A stretch of 64,000 nucleotides of DNA from Bacteroidota bacterium (GCA_030682255.1 JAUXOK010000027.1:124001-188000); one strand, 5' to 3'; positions 27,116 to 37,830 are shown, numbered from the stretch's first letter. Notes: generated by a model from the letters alone, not told the origin. Numbers and translations: made by a program.

Positions 27116-28081
27116 ATGATAGTAGTTACAGGCGCGGCTGGTTTCATAGGTAGTTGTATGGTTTCAAAGCTAAATTTAGAGGGTTTTGTAGATATAATTC
27201 TTGTTGATGATTTCAGTAGACAAGATAAAGAAAATAATTTAGTTAATAAAAAGTTCACTGAAAAGGTGGATAGAAATCATTTTTTTGAATGGATAATTGG
27301 TAAAGAAAATCAAATTCAATTTATATTTCACATAGGTGCAAGAACAGATACTACTGAGTTTGATGTTCAAATTTTTGATGATTTGAATGTTAATTATTCT
27401 AAAAAAATCTGGACGATTTGTTCAGAACTTGGAATTCCACTAATCTATGCCAGTAGTGCTGCTACCTATGGCATGGGTGAATTTGGATTTGATGATGATT
27501 ATCAACCTATGTCAAATTTAAAGCCATTGAATCCTTATGGACAAAGTAAATTAGATTTCGACATTTGGGCATTGGCTCAGGATAGAAAGCCATTTTTTTG
27601 GGCTGGTTTTAAGTTTTTTAATGTGTATGGACCCAATGAATATCACAAAGGCAGAATGGCTTCGGTTGTTTTGCATGCTTACCGTCAAATTAAATTAACT
27701 GGTGAATTAAAATTATTTAGGTCACATAATGATGCTTATCAAAATGGCGAACAAAGACGTGATTTTATTTATGTCAAAGATTTGGTCAATGTTTTATTTC
27801 AAACCATGATTCAAAGAAAAACCTCTGGATTATATAATTTAGGTAGTGGTCGTTCTAGAACTTTTAATGAACTAGCTCATGCTATTTTTAAATCATTGGA
27901 TTTAGAACCAAAAATTAATTTTATTGATACTCCATTAGATATCAGAGATAAATATCAATATTTCACTGAAGCCAATATGAATCATATATCCTTAACTGGT
28001 TATGAAGATGGTTTTGTAGAAATTGAAAATGGGGTTGATGATTATATTAAGAATTTTTTAATGAGTGATTCGTATTTATAA
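27116..28081 (+). CDS. hldD: ADP-glyceromanno-heptose 6-epimerase
   Basis: A 321-residue short-chain-dehydrogenase-fold epimerase that makes ADP-L-glycero-D-manno-heptose for lipopolysaccharide core. The NAD motif is T-G-A-A-G-F-I-G (5-12), the catalytic pair is Y141 and K145 in N-P-Y-G-Q-S-K, and G-R-M-A-S-V is the family block after F-N-V-Y-G-P-N-E. I assign HldD on R-M-A-S-V-V-L-H and the total length. Other NAD-sugar epimerases lack this block. It is followed after 3 bases by the sensor kinase gene, whose TTG start suggests coupled translation. Confidence 0.85.
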   Translation: MIVVTGAAGFIGSCMVSKLNLEGFVDIILVDDFSRQDKENNLVNKKFTEKVDRNHFFEWIIGKENQIQFIFHIGARTDTTEFDVQIFDDLNVNYSKKIWTICSELGIPLIYASSAATYGMGEFGFDDDYQPMSNLKPLNPYGQSKLDFDIWALAQDRKPFFWAGFKFFNVYGPNEYHKGRMASVVLHAYRQIKLTGELKLFRSHNDAYQNGEQRRDFIYVKDLVNVLFQTMIQRKTSGLYNLGSGRSRTFNELAHAIFKSLDLEPKINFIDTPLDIRDKYQYFTEANMNHISLTGYEDGFVEIENGVDDYIKNFLMSDSYL

Positions 28082-28084
28082 ATT

Positions 28085-31000
28085 TTGAAAAATTACATAT
28101 TCATAACGCTCTCAGTTCTCATTTTTTTTATTGGAGTTCTTATTGAAAAGAGCCCATTTGTTAGAGGGTATTTTTATGAAAAATGTAACGATGTTTTATA
28201 TGAAAAATTAGGTCAATTTAAAGTTGAACAATTAGCATTTCTTGAAAGTGAAGATTTAATTAAAACAGTAAAAGATTTCGATATTTCTACTGATTTATAC
28301 CAAGATTTAAAAAAAAGAAATATTAATATTTATGCTTATCAAAACAAATGTTTGGCTTTTTGGAGTGACAACAGATTGGTATTTCAAAACTTTGAGATTG
28401 ATACTCAACTTAAAGTGCAATATGTTCATAATCAAAACGGTTGGTTTCAAGTAATTGCAACAAAAAAAGAAAACTTTGACATTTATTGTGTTTATAATTT
28501 TTACAAGGAATACCCCAAAAAAAACAATTATTTTATAAATCAGTTCGATGAAAGAATGGGATTTAGTAACTTTAAATTACGGCCCTTTTTAAATCAAGAA
28601 AATCATACTGGCGTTTCTAATAAAATTTTTAATGAGCCCCCAAAATTGGAAATTGAAACTTTTGTTAACTACAACATATTTAAATGGGTAATATTCTTTT
28701 ATTTACTTTCATTTGTTTTGTTTTTAATTTATGCATGGTTACAATCCATAAAAAATCAATCATTTAATGTAGAGAAGTTTGTAGTTCACATGCTTTTATA
28801 TGTTATTGGTTTAGCGATGTTCCTGTTTTTTAATTGGTGGAAAAAAAACATCAATAGTATTCCAATATTATCACCAGATTTAGCGGCTTATTCAAATATT
28901 TTTCCATCGTTTGCGCATGGTTTTAATGCAGTCGTGTTTTTTTTCTGTTTGGTTTCGCTTTTATTTATCTTACTAAAAAAAACAATCATTAATAATGGTT
29001 TTTTAAAGATTTTACTAACATTAAGTAGATGGTTGCTGATGGGGTTTATTGTTTTATATGTGATACCTGTTATTATTAGAAATTCTGGTATTAACTATGA
29101 TTTTAAAGAGCCATCTTCACTTAATTTTTATTCTTTTTTGGGGATATTTAAAATCTATATTATTGGTATAACTTGGTTATTATGGAGTCGACTTACTATT
29201 TCAATTTCAAATGAAAATTTCAATTTCAAAAAATTTTTAACCCTTGAGGTTTTAGTAGGTTTTATCGTTTTAGTAATGTTCTATTTTATCCAAAACGAAA
29301 ATTTCTTTTTATTAATCAGTATTATTTTTTTAACGACAGTTATCAATTATATCATTTTAAAAGTACCGAAACTCAATATTAACTATTTATTACTCATATT
29401 CGTTCTCATATCCATGGTTTTTTCTGTTCAATTTGAGCAAATTAATAGCAATAAGGAAAAAGAATACAGAAAAGTTTTTGCTAGTAAAATAATATCAAAA
29501 CAAGATTTTGAACTTGATGTTTCACTTAGTAATATCGAGTCAGAATTAATAGCGACAAAAGCTTTCGAGAATTTTTTCTATCAAGATGAATCAGAAAATA
29601 AAGACATTGAAATTATATACAAATACACTTATTTCAACGATTTAATTAAAGATTACGATGTTGATTTATTGAAATTTGATAGTGAGGGAATGGATAATGA
29701 GGAAAATAACTATTCATTTTTATATCTTAATGATTTATATAATGGTGCAAATCATCAAGCTTATACTAGTTATCTAGCCTATATTAAAGATGTCCATTAC
29801 CTGGGAGGCTATATTTCTAAATATGAAATTTGTCCTGAGGATACCACCTTGGGTTATGTTTTTCTTTTAATTACACCTAAGATAAAAAGCGATGCTTATA
29901 ATTTTGAAAATTTCTTTGGGAATTCAAAAAATGATAAATTGTATCAAAATCAATATTCATTTGCAATATATAAAAACAACCAACTTATTAAAGGTTCTGG
30001 CGATTTCTCGTATAAGTTAGTAAAAGATTATAACTATGATTTTAAAGGTGATGAATCTTTTTTGAATTATAAAAACTATTCACATTATTACAAACAAATC
30101 GATCATGATACATTTGTTTTGGTTTCGAATAAATCTTATTCAAATAACAGAATGTTTACAATGTTTACATTTATTTTTCTATTCTTTAGTTTGATGTTAA
30201 TTGTTTTTTACGGATTCCTGTACTTGTTTACAATTATATTTAGTTTGTTTTCTAACTTTGCATGGTGTCAAAAAATGTATGTTTCACTCACTAAATATTT
30301 TCATTTAATCAATGTCAAAAAACTGTATTTAGGTACTAAAATTAGGATTTATTTTATGATGATGGCAATTGGTATTTGTTCTTTTGTCGTTTTTGTAGTG
30401 GTTAAAAATGTTAATATAAATTTCAAAGAAAGACAAAATGAAATTTTAGATAAAAAAGTTAATCAGATATACAATGAAATAGAAGTGGTTTTTCAATCAG
30501 ATGAAAAGAGAAATTTGAGAACACTTATCAATGAATTAGCTAATAGATTTGAAGTAGATATTAATTTATTCAATAATGATGGCACTTTATATCAAACAGC
30601 AAACAACCGTATGTTTTTTGAAGGTTGGTTTTCATCTTATATCAATCCAGAAGCTTATCATCGTTTTACAGTCGAGAAACAATATCAATTTAAAAATACA
30701 GAAAGAATTGGAAGCTTAAAATATGTTTCAAGTTATATTTCTATTTTGGATAAGGATTTTAAAATTGTTTCTTACCTCAATGTGCCATATTTTTCAAGGG
30801 AAATTGATTTGAAAAATCAATTTTCTAATTTTATAAGTAATTTAATCAATGTATTAACGTTATTGTTAATATTGTCATTGATTTTAGCCAATCAGATTGG
30901 TTCGGGATTGGTAAAGCCTTTGAAAATGATTACTGAAAGTTTAGCTAAAATTAAACTTGGAAGCGAAAACAAGTATATTTTATTAAGAAGAAATGATGAA

Positions 31001-31744
31001 GTAGGGCAATTGGTAGAAGAGTATAATAAAATGATTGATCAATTGGATGCTAGTACGCAAAAATTAGCCTTAAGTGAAAGGGAAGGCGCATGGAAAGAAA
31101 TGGCAAAACAAGTAGCTCATGAAATTAAAAACCCTTTAACTCCTATGAGATTACACCTACAACATTTGCAAATGTCTATTCAAAGAAATGATGATAATGT
31201 CAATGAAAAAGTGGCTGCTATTTCTCAATTGCTCATCGACCAAATTGATCAACTAAGTAAAATGGCAGAAGAGTTTTCATCGTTTGCTTCAATGCCCATT
31301 GCTGTTAAAGAAAAAATTGACATAGGTAAATTGCTTCAAAATACCATTGATTTATTCAGTGTTCATTCTGATTTTAATATAGATTTTTTGGAAAATAATG
31401 ATGCTATATTTGCCATTGCAGATGCTCAACAATTACAACGTGTTTTTACCAATATCATTAAAAATGCTTATCAAGCTAGTGGAGATGATGAAAATGGTAG
31501 CCTTCAAATTCTCATTCAAACGCTAGACAATCAATGTATTATTGTTTTTAAGGATAATGGGATTGGCATTTCTGATGATTTTAAAAACAAAGTTTTTGCA
31601 CCAAACTTTAGTACAAAAAATTCTGGTATGGGATTAGGTCTTTCTATCAGTAAAAAAATTATTGAAAGTTTTGATGGTGAAATTTGGTTTGAAAGTGTTT
31701 TGGGTGAAGGAAGTACTTTTTATGTTAAATTACCAATTGTTTAG
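28085..31744 (+). CDS. Giant membrane sensor histidine kinase (NtrY-like)
   Basis: A 1219-residue protein with many hydrophobic helices: one at the N-terminus, a cluster of about eight at 195-455, two at 690-720 and 755-775, and one at 920-940. Two large extracytoplasmic regions lie between them. A HAMP region follows near 940-990. The kinase core has the histidine box H1012 in K-Q-V-A-H-E-I-K-N-P-L-T-P-M-R, the N box N-I-I-K-N-A-Y-Q-A-S, and the G boxes D-N-G-I-G-I and G-M-G-L-G-L-S-I. The T-P after the histidine resembles NtrY. The signal is unknown and no response regulator is adjacent. The start is TTG at 28085, 3 bases after hldD. Confidence 0.88.
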   Translation: MKNYIFITLSVLIFFIGVLIEKSPFVRGYFYEKCNDVLYEKLGQFKVEQLAFLESEDLIKTVKDFDISTDLYQDLKKRNINIYAYQNKCLAFWSDNRLVFQNFEIDTQLKVQYVHNQNGWFQVIATKKENFDIYCVYNFYKEYPKKNNYFINQFDERMGFSNFKLRPFLNQENHTGVSNKIFNEPPKLEIETFVNYNIFKWVIFFYLLSFVLFLIYAWLQSIKNQSFNVEKFVVHMLLYVIGLAMFLFFNWWKKNINSIPILSPDLAAYSNIFPSFAHGFNAVVFFFCLVSLLFILLKKTIINNGFLKILLTLSRWLLMGFIVLYVIPVIIRNSGINYDFKEPSSLNFYSFLGIFKIYIIGITWLLWSRLTISISNENFNFKKFLTLEVLVGFIVLVMFYFIQNENFFLLISIIFLTTVINYIILKVPKLNINYLLLIFVLISMVFSVQFEQINSNKEKEYRKVFASKIISKQDFELDVSLSNIESELIATKAFENFFYQDESENKDIEIIYKYTYFNDLIKDYDVDLLKFDSEGMDNEENNYSFLYLNDLYNGANHQAYTSYLAYIKDVHYLGGYISKYEICPEDTTLGYVFLLITPKIKSDAYNFENFFGNSKNDKLYQNQYSFAIYKNNQLIKGSGDFSYKLVKDYNYDFKGDESFLNYKNYSHYYKQIDHDTFVLVSNKSYSNNRMFTMFTFIFLFFSLMLIVFYGFLYLFTIIFSLFSNFAWCQKMYVSLTKYFHLINVKKLYLGTKIRIYFMMMAIGICSFVVFVVVKNVNINFKERQNEILDKKVNQIYNEIEVVFQSDEKRNLRTLINELANRFEVDINLFNNDGTLYQTANNRMFFEGWFSSYINPEAYHRFTVEKQYQFKNTERIGSLKYVSSYISILDKDFKIVSYLNVPYFSREIDLKNQFSNFISNLINVLTLLLILSLILANQIGSGLVKPLKMITESLAKIKLGSENKYILLRRNDEVGQLVEEYNKMIDQLDASTQKLALSEREGAWKEMAKQVAHEIKNPLTPMRLHLQHLQMSIQRNDDNVNEKVAAISQLLIDQIDQLSKMAEEFSSFASMPIAVKEKIDIGKLLQNTIDLFSVHSDFNIDFLENNDAIFAIADAQQLQRVFTNIIKNAYQASGDDENGSLQILIQTLDNQCIIVFKDNGIGISDDFKNKVFAPNFSTKNSGMGLGLSISKKIIESFDGEIWFESVLGEGSTFYVKLPIV

Positions 31745-31779
31745 TCATTATTTTTAGAATAGTATTTATATGGTTTTTT

Positions 31780-34700
31780 GTGTTGTTTCATTTCGCATTG
31801 AATGTGAAAGCTCAAACTATATCATCCAATATAAAACAAAAAAAAATATACATAAACCAAGATACGATTCTTATAGATTCTATTAAAATTATTCCAGGTT
31901 CTGTTTATATCATGAAGAATAATGAATGGCAAGTTTTAAGTTTAGAAATTAAGGATAATCAATATTTAATTATTCAAGATAGTGCGATGCTTTTTCAAAC
32001 TGTTGAATTAAAGTATCGGGTATTTAGTGTTTCTACAGAACCTGTTTATCAAAGAAAAAATCCTTTACTAATTGAACCTGAATTTCTTGACAAACCAAGA
32101 TATCTTTTTGATTATAATGCAGATAAAATTAAAAATGATAGAATATTTAGTGATGGATTAAATATGTCTGGAAATATTTCAAGAGGATTATCTGTTGGTA
32201 ATAATCAAGATGTTGTTTTAAATAGTAATCTCAATTTACAAATGAATGGAAAACTTGGAAAAGGTTTTGGTATACTTGCCGCTATAAGCGATGAAAATAA
32301 TCCAATTCAACCACAAGGTAACACCCAACAAATTCAGGATTTTGATAAAGTGTTTATTTCGATTTTTAAAGATAGTAGTGTTTTAACCGTAGGTGATTTT
32401 TTGATGACAACACATCCATCTCAGTATTTTATGAAATATTATAAAAAGTCTAGAGGTATGCAGCTGCAGCACCAAGCGCCATTTAAGTTTGGGAAATCTA
32501 TTACTAGCATAGAAGGCGCAGTTTCTAGAGGACGTTTTTCTAGAAATGAGATTCAAGGTGTAGAAGGCAATCAAGGGCCATATCGATTAAATGGTGCCAA
32601 CAATGAATTTAATATCATCATTATTTCTGGAACTGAGGTTGTATACATAGATGGTCAAAAAATGGAAAGAGGTCAACAGAATGATTATGTGATAGATTAC
32701 AACACGGGTGAAATTACATTTATGCCTCGCAGATTGATTAATAAATTTATGAGAATTGTGGTTGAATTTCAATACAGCGATAGAAATTATAGCCGTTCTG
32801 TTTTTGCAATTTCTCAGCAATTTACATCAAAAAAATGGACTAGTACTGTAAATTATTATACCGAACAAGATAATAAGCTGCAACCAACTGATACATCTAA
32901 TTTTAATTCAATTCAAACTATATTAGAAAATGCTGGAGATAATAAAGCCTTATATCAAACCAATAAACCCTTCAAAATTTTTCAAAAAGACAGAGTTAAT
33001 TATATACTAAAAGATTCTTTGGGATATGATTTTTATCAATTTACCAATAATCCACTTGCTGATACAGTTTTTTATACGTTAGGGTTTTCTTATGTCGGTG
33101 CCGGAAACGGTAATTACATTTTGGCTTCATCATCTGCCAATGGCAGAGTCTTTTCATGGGTTTTTCCTGTCAATAATATTCCTTCTGGAGACTATGAACC
33201 ATATGTTGAATTAGTAGCTCCCAAAAGACAACAAATGTTAAGTGCTTCTACACAATTTAGAAAATCAGAAAATAGTGTTTTTGCGATAGAAGGTGCATAC
33301 ACTAATAACAATGTAAATACTTTAAGCTCATTAGATAAATTCAATGATGATGGTTTTGGTATTTTTATTTCGTCATCACAAAAAAATATGCCATGGCGAA
33401 AGTTTATTTTTAACCATCAATCAAAGTTTGAATTTGTGAATAAAAACTTTTCATTTATAGAACGATACAGAGCTGTGGAATTTAATAGAATATGGAATAG
33501 ACAAATTTCAAATATTGGAAATGTTGTTCAAAACAAACACGAGTTAATTGGAGATGTAAATGCAAAAATTGAGTACAATAAAAAACATCATTTCAATATG
33601 AATTTATCAAGTTTTAAAAGATTTGATTTATTCGATGGCTATAGAATTCAAGGTGGTTATCAGTTATTAACTGAAAAAGTTCAATTTAAAATTCGCAATG
33701 AAAACTTAACTTCAACAGAACAAAGAGATAGTATAAAAATAGGCAATAGAATTCAAAATTATCAAACTGAACTTAGTTATCAATTTGAAAAAATTACATT
33801 GGGTTTTCAGGCTATTTTTGAGGAGAGTATTTTCAGTTCAGATACGTCATTAAATTTTCAACAAAACTCATTTAGGTATGAAGAAGTTGGTTTTAACCTT
33901 AAAACAAAAGGCGAAAAAAAATGGAATTACCAATTTGAAAGCAAACTAAGAACTGATTATTCACCTAGTGTAAAGCAGTTTGATTTTTTATCAAGAGGTA
34001 TTAATTATAACTTAAATATTGAGCATATTTCTCCTAAAATGAATAGGTTGAATATTGTTAATACTTACCGTTATTTGGTTCAAAAAGACGTGGACAATGA
34101 TCCACAAACCATTCTTGGCAGAATTGAATACAGTTCAAGTTATTTTAAAAAGGTATTAATTAGCCATACATTTTACCAAGTTGGAACAGGTAGGGAGCAA
34201 AGAAGGCAGTTTTCATATTTGCCTGTATTAACCGGAACAGGTACTCATTCTTGGATTGATTATAATGAAAATGGATTAGAGGAGATTGATGAATTTGAAA
34301 TTGCTGTATTTAAAGACCAAGCCAATTATGTCAAAGTATTTTTACCAACCAATGAATTCATTAAAAGTAACAACAATGAATTTAATCAAACATTTAGAAT
34401 TCAAGCTCCCAATAATTGGAATGGCGCCAATAAATTTAAATCATTTGTTTCTAAATTTAACACAATTACTTCATACAAGGCTGAGCGAAAAATTACAGAT
34501 AATTCTTTGCTCACGATCATCAATCCTTTAAAATTGAATTTAGTAGACACTTCATTAATCGTAGTTAGTAGTTTAATCAAACAGACTACTTTTTTCAATC
34601 GTTCAAATTCAAAATTCGGAATGGAGCATAATATTCAAACGAATAGAGGGAAACAATTTCTGAATAATGGTTTTGAATCTAGGCAACAGGATAAACAAAG

Positions 34701-35211
34701 CTTGTCAGTTAGATTTGGATTTGCTAAAAACTTTAGCTTGGTAACCAATATTGAACAATCTCGTAAGGAAAATATCAATGAGTTTTTTGAAAATAGAAGT
34801 TATAACTATGAATCCCAAATTTTTAATCCGGAATTGTTTTATCAGTCGGCAATTGGTTTAAGATTAGGTACTTTTTATAAATACACACAAGCTATCAATA
34901 AACCTCAGTTTTCTAATGATAGAGGTTATATTCATGAAATAGGAGCAGAGGGAAGATATTTTATAGTCAATAAAGGTAATTTTGATGTTCGTGTAAGTAG
35001 ATTTTTTATTAATTACATTGGAAATTTGAACAGTCCATTGGCTTTTGATGTTTTGAATGGTTTAACAAATGGCAATAATATGACATGGAGAGCTAGTTTT
35101 GGCGGCAAAGCAAAAAACAATATTCAAATGAATATTTCTTACGAAGGCAGGCAAAATAATGAAAACCCAATTGTTCATATAGGTAGGGTAGAAGCACGTT
35201 ATATTTTCTAA
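31780..35211 (+). CDS. Large outer-membrane-like protein, unknown function
   Basis: A 1143-residue protein ending in R-V-E-A-R-Y-I-F, with a terminal phenylalanine, and rich in alternating strands from about residue 520 to the end, as in a large outer-membrane barrel. An N-terminal region of about 110 residues is Ig-like, followed by a conserved block with G-N-I-S-R-G-L-S-V-G-N-N near 143 and K-L-G-K-G-F-G near 167. I recall this family as a conserved, uncharacterised outer-membrane protein of Bacteroidota. The GTG at 31780 gives a short signal peptide with no basic residue. The frame stays open upstream (codons for I-I-F-R-I-V-F-I-W-F-F), so translation may start earlier at an unusual codon near 31747. 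It follows the kinase gene directly. Confidence 0.7.
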   Translation: MLFHFALNVKAQTISSNIKQKKIYINQDTILIDSIKIIPGSVYIMKNNEWQVLSLEIKDNQYLIIQDSAMLFQTVELKYRVFSVSTEPVYQRKNPLLIEPEFLDKPRYLFDYNADKIKNDRIFSDGLNMSGNISRGLSVGNNQDVVLNSNLNLQMNGKLGKGFGILAAISDENNPIQPQGNTQQIQDFDKVFISIFKDSSVLTVGDFLMTTHPSQYFMKYYKKSRGMQLQHQAPFKFGKSITSIEGAVSRGRFSRNEIQGVEGNQGPYRLNGANNEFNIIIISGTEVVYIDGQKMERGQQNDYVIDYNTGEITFMPRRLINKFMRIVVEFQYSDRNYSRSVFAISQQFTSKKWTSTVNYYTEQDNKLQPTDTSNFNSIQTILENAGDNKALYQTNKPFKIFQKDRVNYILKDSLGYDFYQFTNNPLADTVFYTLGFSYVGAGNGNYILASSSANGRVFSWVFPVNNIPSGDYEPYVELVAPKRQQMLSASTQFRKSENSVFAIEGAYTNNNVNTLSSLDKFNDDGFGIFISSSQKNMPWRKFIFNHQSKFEFVNKNFSFIERYRAVEFNRIWNRQISNIGNVVQNKHELIGDVNAKIEYNKKHHFNMNLSSFKRFDLFDGYRIQGGYQLLTEKVQFKIRNENLTSTEQRDSIKIGNRIQNYQTELSYQFEKITLGFQAIFEESIFSSDTSLNFQQNSFRYEEVGFNLKTKGEKKWNYQFESKLRTDYSPSVKQFDFLSRGINYNLNIEHISPKMNRLNIVNTYRYLVQKDVDNDPQTILGRIEYSSSYFKKVLISHTFYQVGTGREQRRQFSYLPVLTGTGTHSWIDYNENGLEEIDEFEIAVFKDQANYVKVFLPTNEFIKSNNNEFNQTFRIQAPNNWNGANKFKSFVSKFNTITSYKAERKITDNSLLTIINPLKLNLVDTSLIVVSSLIKQTTFFNRSNSKFGMEHNIQTNRGKQFLNNGFESRQQDKQSLSVRFGFAKNFSLVTNIEQSRKENINEFFENRSYNYESQIFNPELFYQSAIGLRLGTFYKYTQAINKPQFSNDRGYIHEIGAEGRYFIVNKGNFDVRVSRFFINYIGNLNSPLAFDVLNGLTNGNNMTWRASFGGKAKNNIQMNISYEGRQNNENPIVHIGRVEARYIF

Positions 35212-35279
35212 GGATAAAGTTGTTTTATTTCATTAAAATAGTCATCTTTGTAGAGATTTCGTAAGTCAATAATTAATCA

Positions 35280-35861
35280 ATGAAATTTTTTAAAAATATT
35301 TTAATAGCGGCAGGTGTTTTTGTTGTCTTTTTGTTGTTGGCAATGTTGTTTATGAATTGGTTTACTCGCCATGGTGAAAGCATCGAAGTGCCAAACATTG
35401 AAGGTATGCCCATAGAAAACGCATACAATGTGATTGAAGGCGTTGATATGGAGTTAGTGGTTATCGATTCTGTGTATAAAGACGATATGAAACCAATGAC
35501 AATTGTGGAACAAGATCCAAAGCCTGAAATGAAGGTGAAATCGGGAAGAAAGATTTATGTGGTTTTAAACACAGGTAAAAAACCTAAAGTAAAAATGCCA
35601 AAATTAACCAACGGCTCATCAAATTTAGCAATTGTGTTATTAAAAAACTCAGGGCTTAAACTTGGAAAAGTTGATTCAGTTAAAAGTACTTTTGGAAGCG
35701 GTTTGGTTATTAAACAAAAATATAAAAATCAAGATGTTTTACCCAATACATTGCTTGAAAAAGGCTCTATAATTGATATTGTAGTTTCTAAAAAAATATC
35801 AAATGCAGATACTTCAGAAATTCAGAAAATGAAAGATGGTGTTTCTGTTGATAATGAATAA
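35280..35861 (+). CDS. Membrane-anchored PASTA-domain protein
   Basis: A 193-residue protein with one N-terminal transmembrane helix (about 7-27) and two PASTA domains (about 38-100 and 105-168), seen in I-E-V-P-N-I-E-G-M-P and V-K-M-P-K-L-T-N-G-S. PASTA domains bind peptidoglycan-related ligands and are found in Ser/Thr kinases and PBPs. Here no kinase domain is attached, which is the normal form in Bacteroidota. It probably sits in the periplasm, facing the wall. Its partner is unknown. Confidence 0.88.
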   Translation: MKFFKNILIAAGVFVVFLLLAMLFMNWFTRHGESIEVPNIEGMPIENAYNVIEGVDMELVVIDSVYKDDMKPMTIVEQDPKPEMKVKSGRKIYVVLNTGKKPKVKMPKLTNGSSNLAIVLLKNSGLKLGKVDSVKSTFGSGLVIKQKYKNQDVLPNTLLEKGSIIDIVVSKKISNADTSEIQKMKDGVSVDNE

Positions 35862-35877
35862 TTATTTTCCGAATTTG

Positions 35878-35905
35878 TTTGCACAATAATTTTATATTAA
35901 ATTTG
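35878..35905 (+). promoter_or_regulatory. Canonical Bacteroidota promoter for the T9SS gene
   Basis: TTTG at 35878-35881 (-33 element) and TAAATTTG at 35898-35905 (-7 element) with a 16-base spacer. The start codon follows 12 bases later, so the leader is only a few bases. Confidence 0.7.
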
Positions 35906-35916
35906 TTCATTACTTT

Positions 35917-37830
35917 ATGAGATTTACTATATCCTGTTTTTTAATTTTAGTTTGTTACAATATCAGTGCTCAAGGAGTTATAATAACCCCTCTCCAAAAA
36001 TCTTCGCATACCTTTCAACCATTTTCTAAAAATAGTTCCAAACGCAACATTGGGGATACTATAAAATTGCCATTTTTTGACGATTTTACCTCCACTTTGG
36101 TTTATCCTGATCAGAGACTTTGGTTAGATAGTAAAGTATATGTGAATCATCATTTTCCAATATCTCCCCCTTCATTTGGTGTTGCTACTTTTGATAATTT
36201 AGATGAAACAGGAAAGCCATACAGAGCAATGAGTGGATTGACCCATGGACCTAGCGATACCCTAACATCGAGATATATTAATTTAAAAAATTATCAAAGC
36301 GGATTAAATACAGTGAATTATGCAATAAGTGATTCAATTTTTATTAGTTTTTTTGTGCAAGCAAGAGGCTTAGGTGATCCGCTTGATGCCTCGGATTCTT
36401 TGGTTTTAAAATTCTTGGATACAGGCTTAAATTGGCGAACTGTATGGAAATTAATTGGCAATACTAACACTGATTTTAATCAATACATTGTGGGTGTAAA
36501 AGATGGCAGATTTCTGTTTAATGGTTTTCAATTCTGTTTTATTAATTTCACCAAAAATACTGGTAACATGAATCAATGGCATTTGGACTATGTGAGAATG
36601 AAAGCAGGTAGAAATTATAACGATTTAACCATTCGAGATGTTGCGATTAATCAAACACCAATTGGTCCATTAAAATGGTATGAGTCTATGCCTTACAATC
36701 ATTTTAAAGCAAATCCTAGTTTTAATAAACTCGAAGATCACCGTTTGAAACTAAGGAATAATTTTACTACTGCGGTCAATGTTCAATACAAATGTGAGGT
36801 AAGAAATAAATACAATCAACTGATTCAAAATTACCCTTTGTCATCCTCAGCTAGAAATATTGCACCATTTAGTGACTCTGTCGAATTATTTACCCCTTTT
36901 AATTTTGATACTTTAAGCAGCGAAGAACCTATCGTAAGATTAAAATATACCATTGCTCCCCTGGCTAATGATGTTACAGCAGATGAATACAATGCCATTG
37001 CTTCAAACAATGAATATACCAAAACAGTCAAATTTAGTAATTATTTTGCTTATGACGATGGTTCTGCTGAAGGTGGTTATGGTTTGGATTATGGTTCTTT
37101 GCCTAGCGGACCTGGTTATGCTGCAATTAAATTTCAAACTTTTGCGCCTGATACTTTAAGAGGTCTTTCAGTGTTTTTTAACCGTTCTGTTCAAGATGTA
37201 GCTTTTAAATCTTTTTCATTCATGGTTTGGAAAACTATTACAGAACCACCGGCTAACAACATGAACAACGATGTATTGCTCAAAAAAATGGATGTCGGTT
37301 CAACTGTTTATACCGATTCAATCAATGGATTTGTGACTTTTGAATTCGATACTGCCGTTTATATACCTCAAGGTACTTTTTACATTGGCTGGTTACAAAA
37401 CACCCCATATATTTTAAATGTTGGGTACGATAATAACTATAAATATGCTCATCAAGGTGGTCGAAATCCCAATCTTTTTTTCAATTTAAACGGCTATTGG
37501 GAAAAAGTTAATTCCAATATTTCTGGCGCGGTAATGATGAGGCCAATCGTTGGAAAACCCTTGCCAAAAATAGTTAATGTGTCATCACCAATATCTCAAA
37601 ATACCACTTTGATTTATCCCAATCCTTCAGGCAATTCTCAAATCATAAAAATTAAATCCGAAAATAAATTATCTAGTTTTCAGGTGTTTGATATTTATGG
37701 CAAAGTATTATTAAATGAAATGAATGAGTTTGAAACAATTGATGTTCACAATCTTTCATCGGGTATTTACACCATCAGAATTAAAGATGAATTTGGTAAA
37801 GAATCTATTCATAAGTACATAAAGAATTAA
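35917..37830 (+). CDS. T9SS-exported protein, unknown function
   Basis: A 637-residue secreted protein with a signal peptide of about 18 residues (ending I-S-A-Q). The N-terminal third has F-F-D-D-F-T and a jelly-roll-like pattern found in many Bacteroidota exported proteins. The middle (about 250-370) resembles Ig-like strands. The last 80 residues are a T9SS type A sorting domain (Y-P-N-P-S-G near 568, then S-S-G-I-Y-T-I-R-I near 613). No catalytic motif was recognised. It is followed by a cytosolic rhodanese after 6 bases. Confidence 0.8.
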   Translation: MRFTISCFLILVCYNISAQGVIITPLQKSSHTFQPFSKNSSKRNIGDTIKLPFFDDFTSTLVYPDQRLWLDSKVYVNHHFPISPPSFGVATFDNLDETGKPYRAMSGLTHGPSDTLTSRYINLKNYQSGLNTVNYAISDSIFISFFVQARGLGDPLDASDSLVLKFLDTGLNWRTVWKLIGNTNTDFNQYIVGVKDGRFLFNGFQFCFINFTKNTGNMNQWHLDYVRMKAGRNYNDLTIRDVAINQTPIGPLKWYESMPYNHFKANPSFNKLEDHRLKLRNNFTTAVNVQYKCEVRNKYNQLIQNYPLSSSARNIAPFSDSVELFTPFNFDTLSSEEPIVRLKYTIAPLANDVTADEYNAIASNNEYTKTVKFSNYFAYDDGSAEGGYGLDYGSLPSGPGYAAIKFQTFAPDTLRGLSVFFNRSVQDVAFKSFSFMVWKTITEPPANNMNNDVLLKKMDVGSTVYTDSINGFVTFEFDTAVYIPQGTFYIGWLQNTPYILNVGYDNNYKYAHQGGRNPNLFFNLNGYWEKVNSNISGAVMMRPIVGKPLPKIVNVSSPISQNTTLIYPNPSGNSQIIKIKSENKLSSFQVFDIYGKVLLNEMNEFETIDVHNLSSGIYTIRIKDEFGKESIHKYIKN

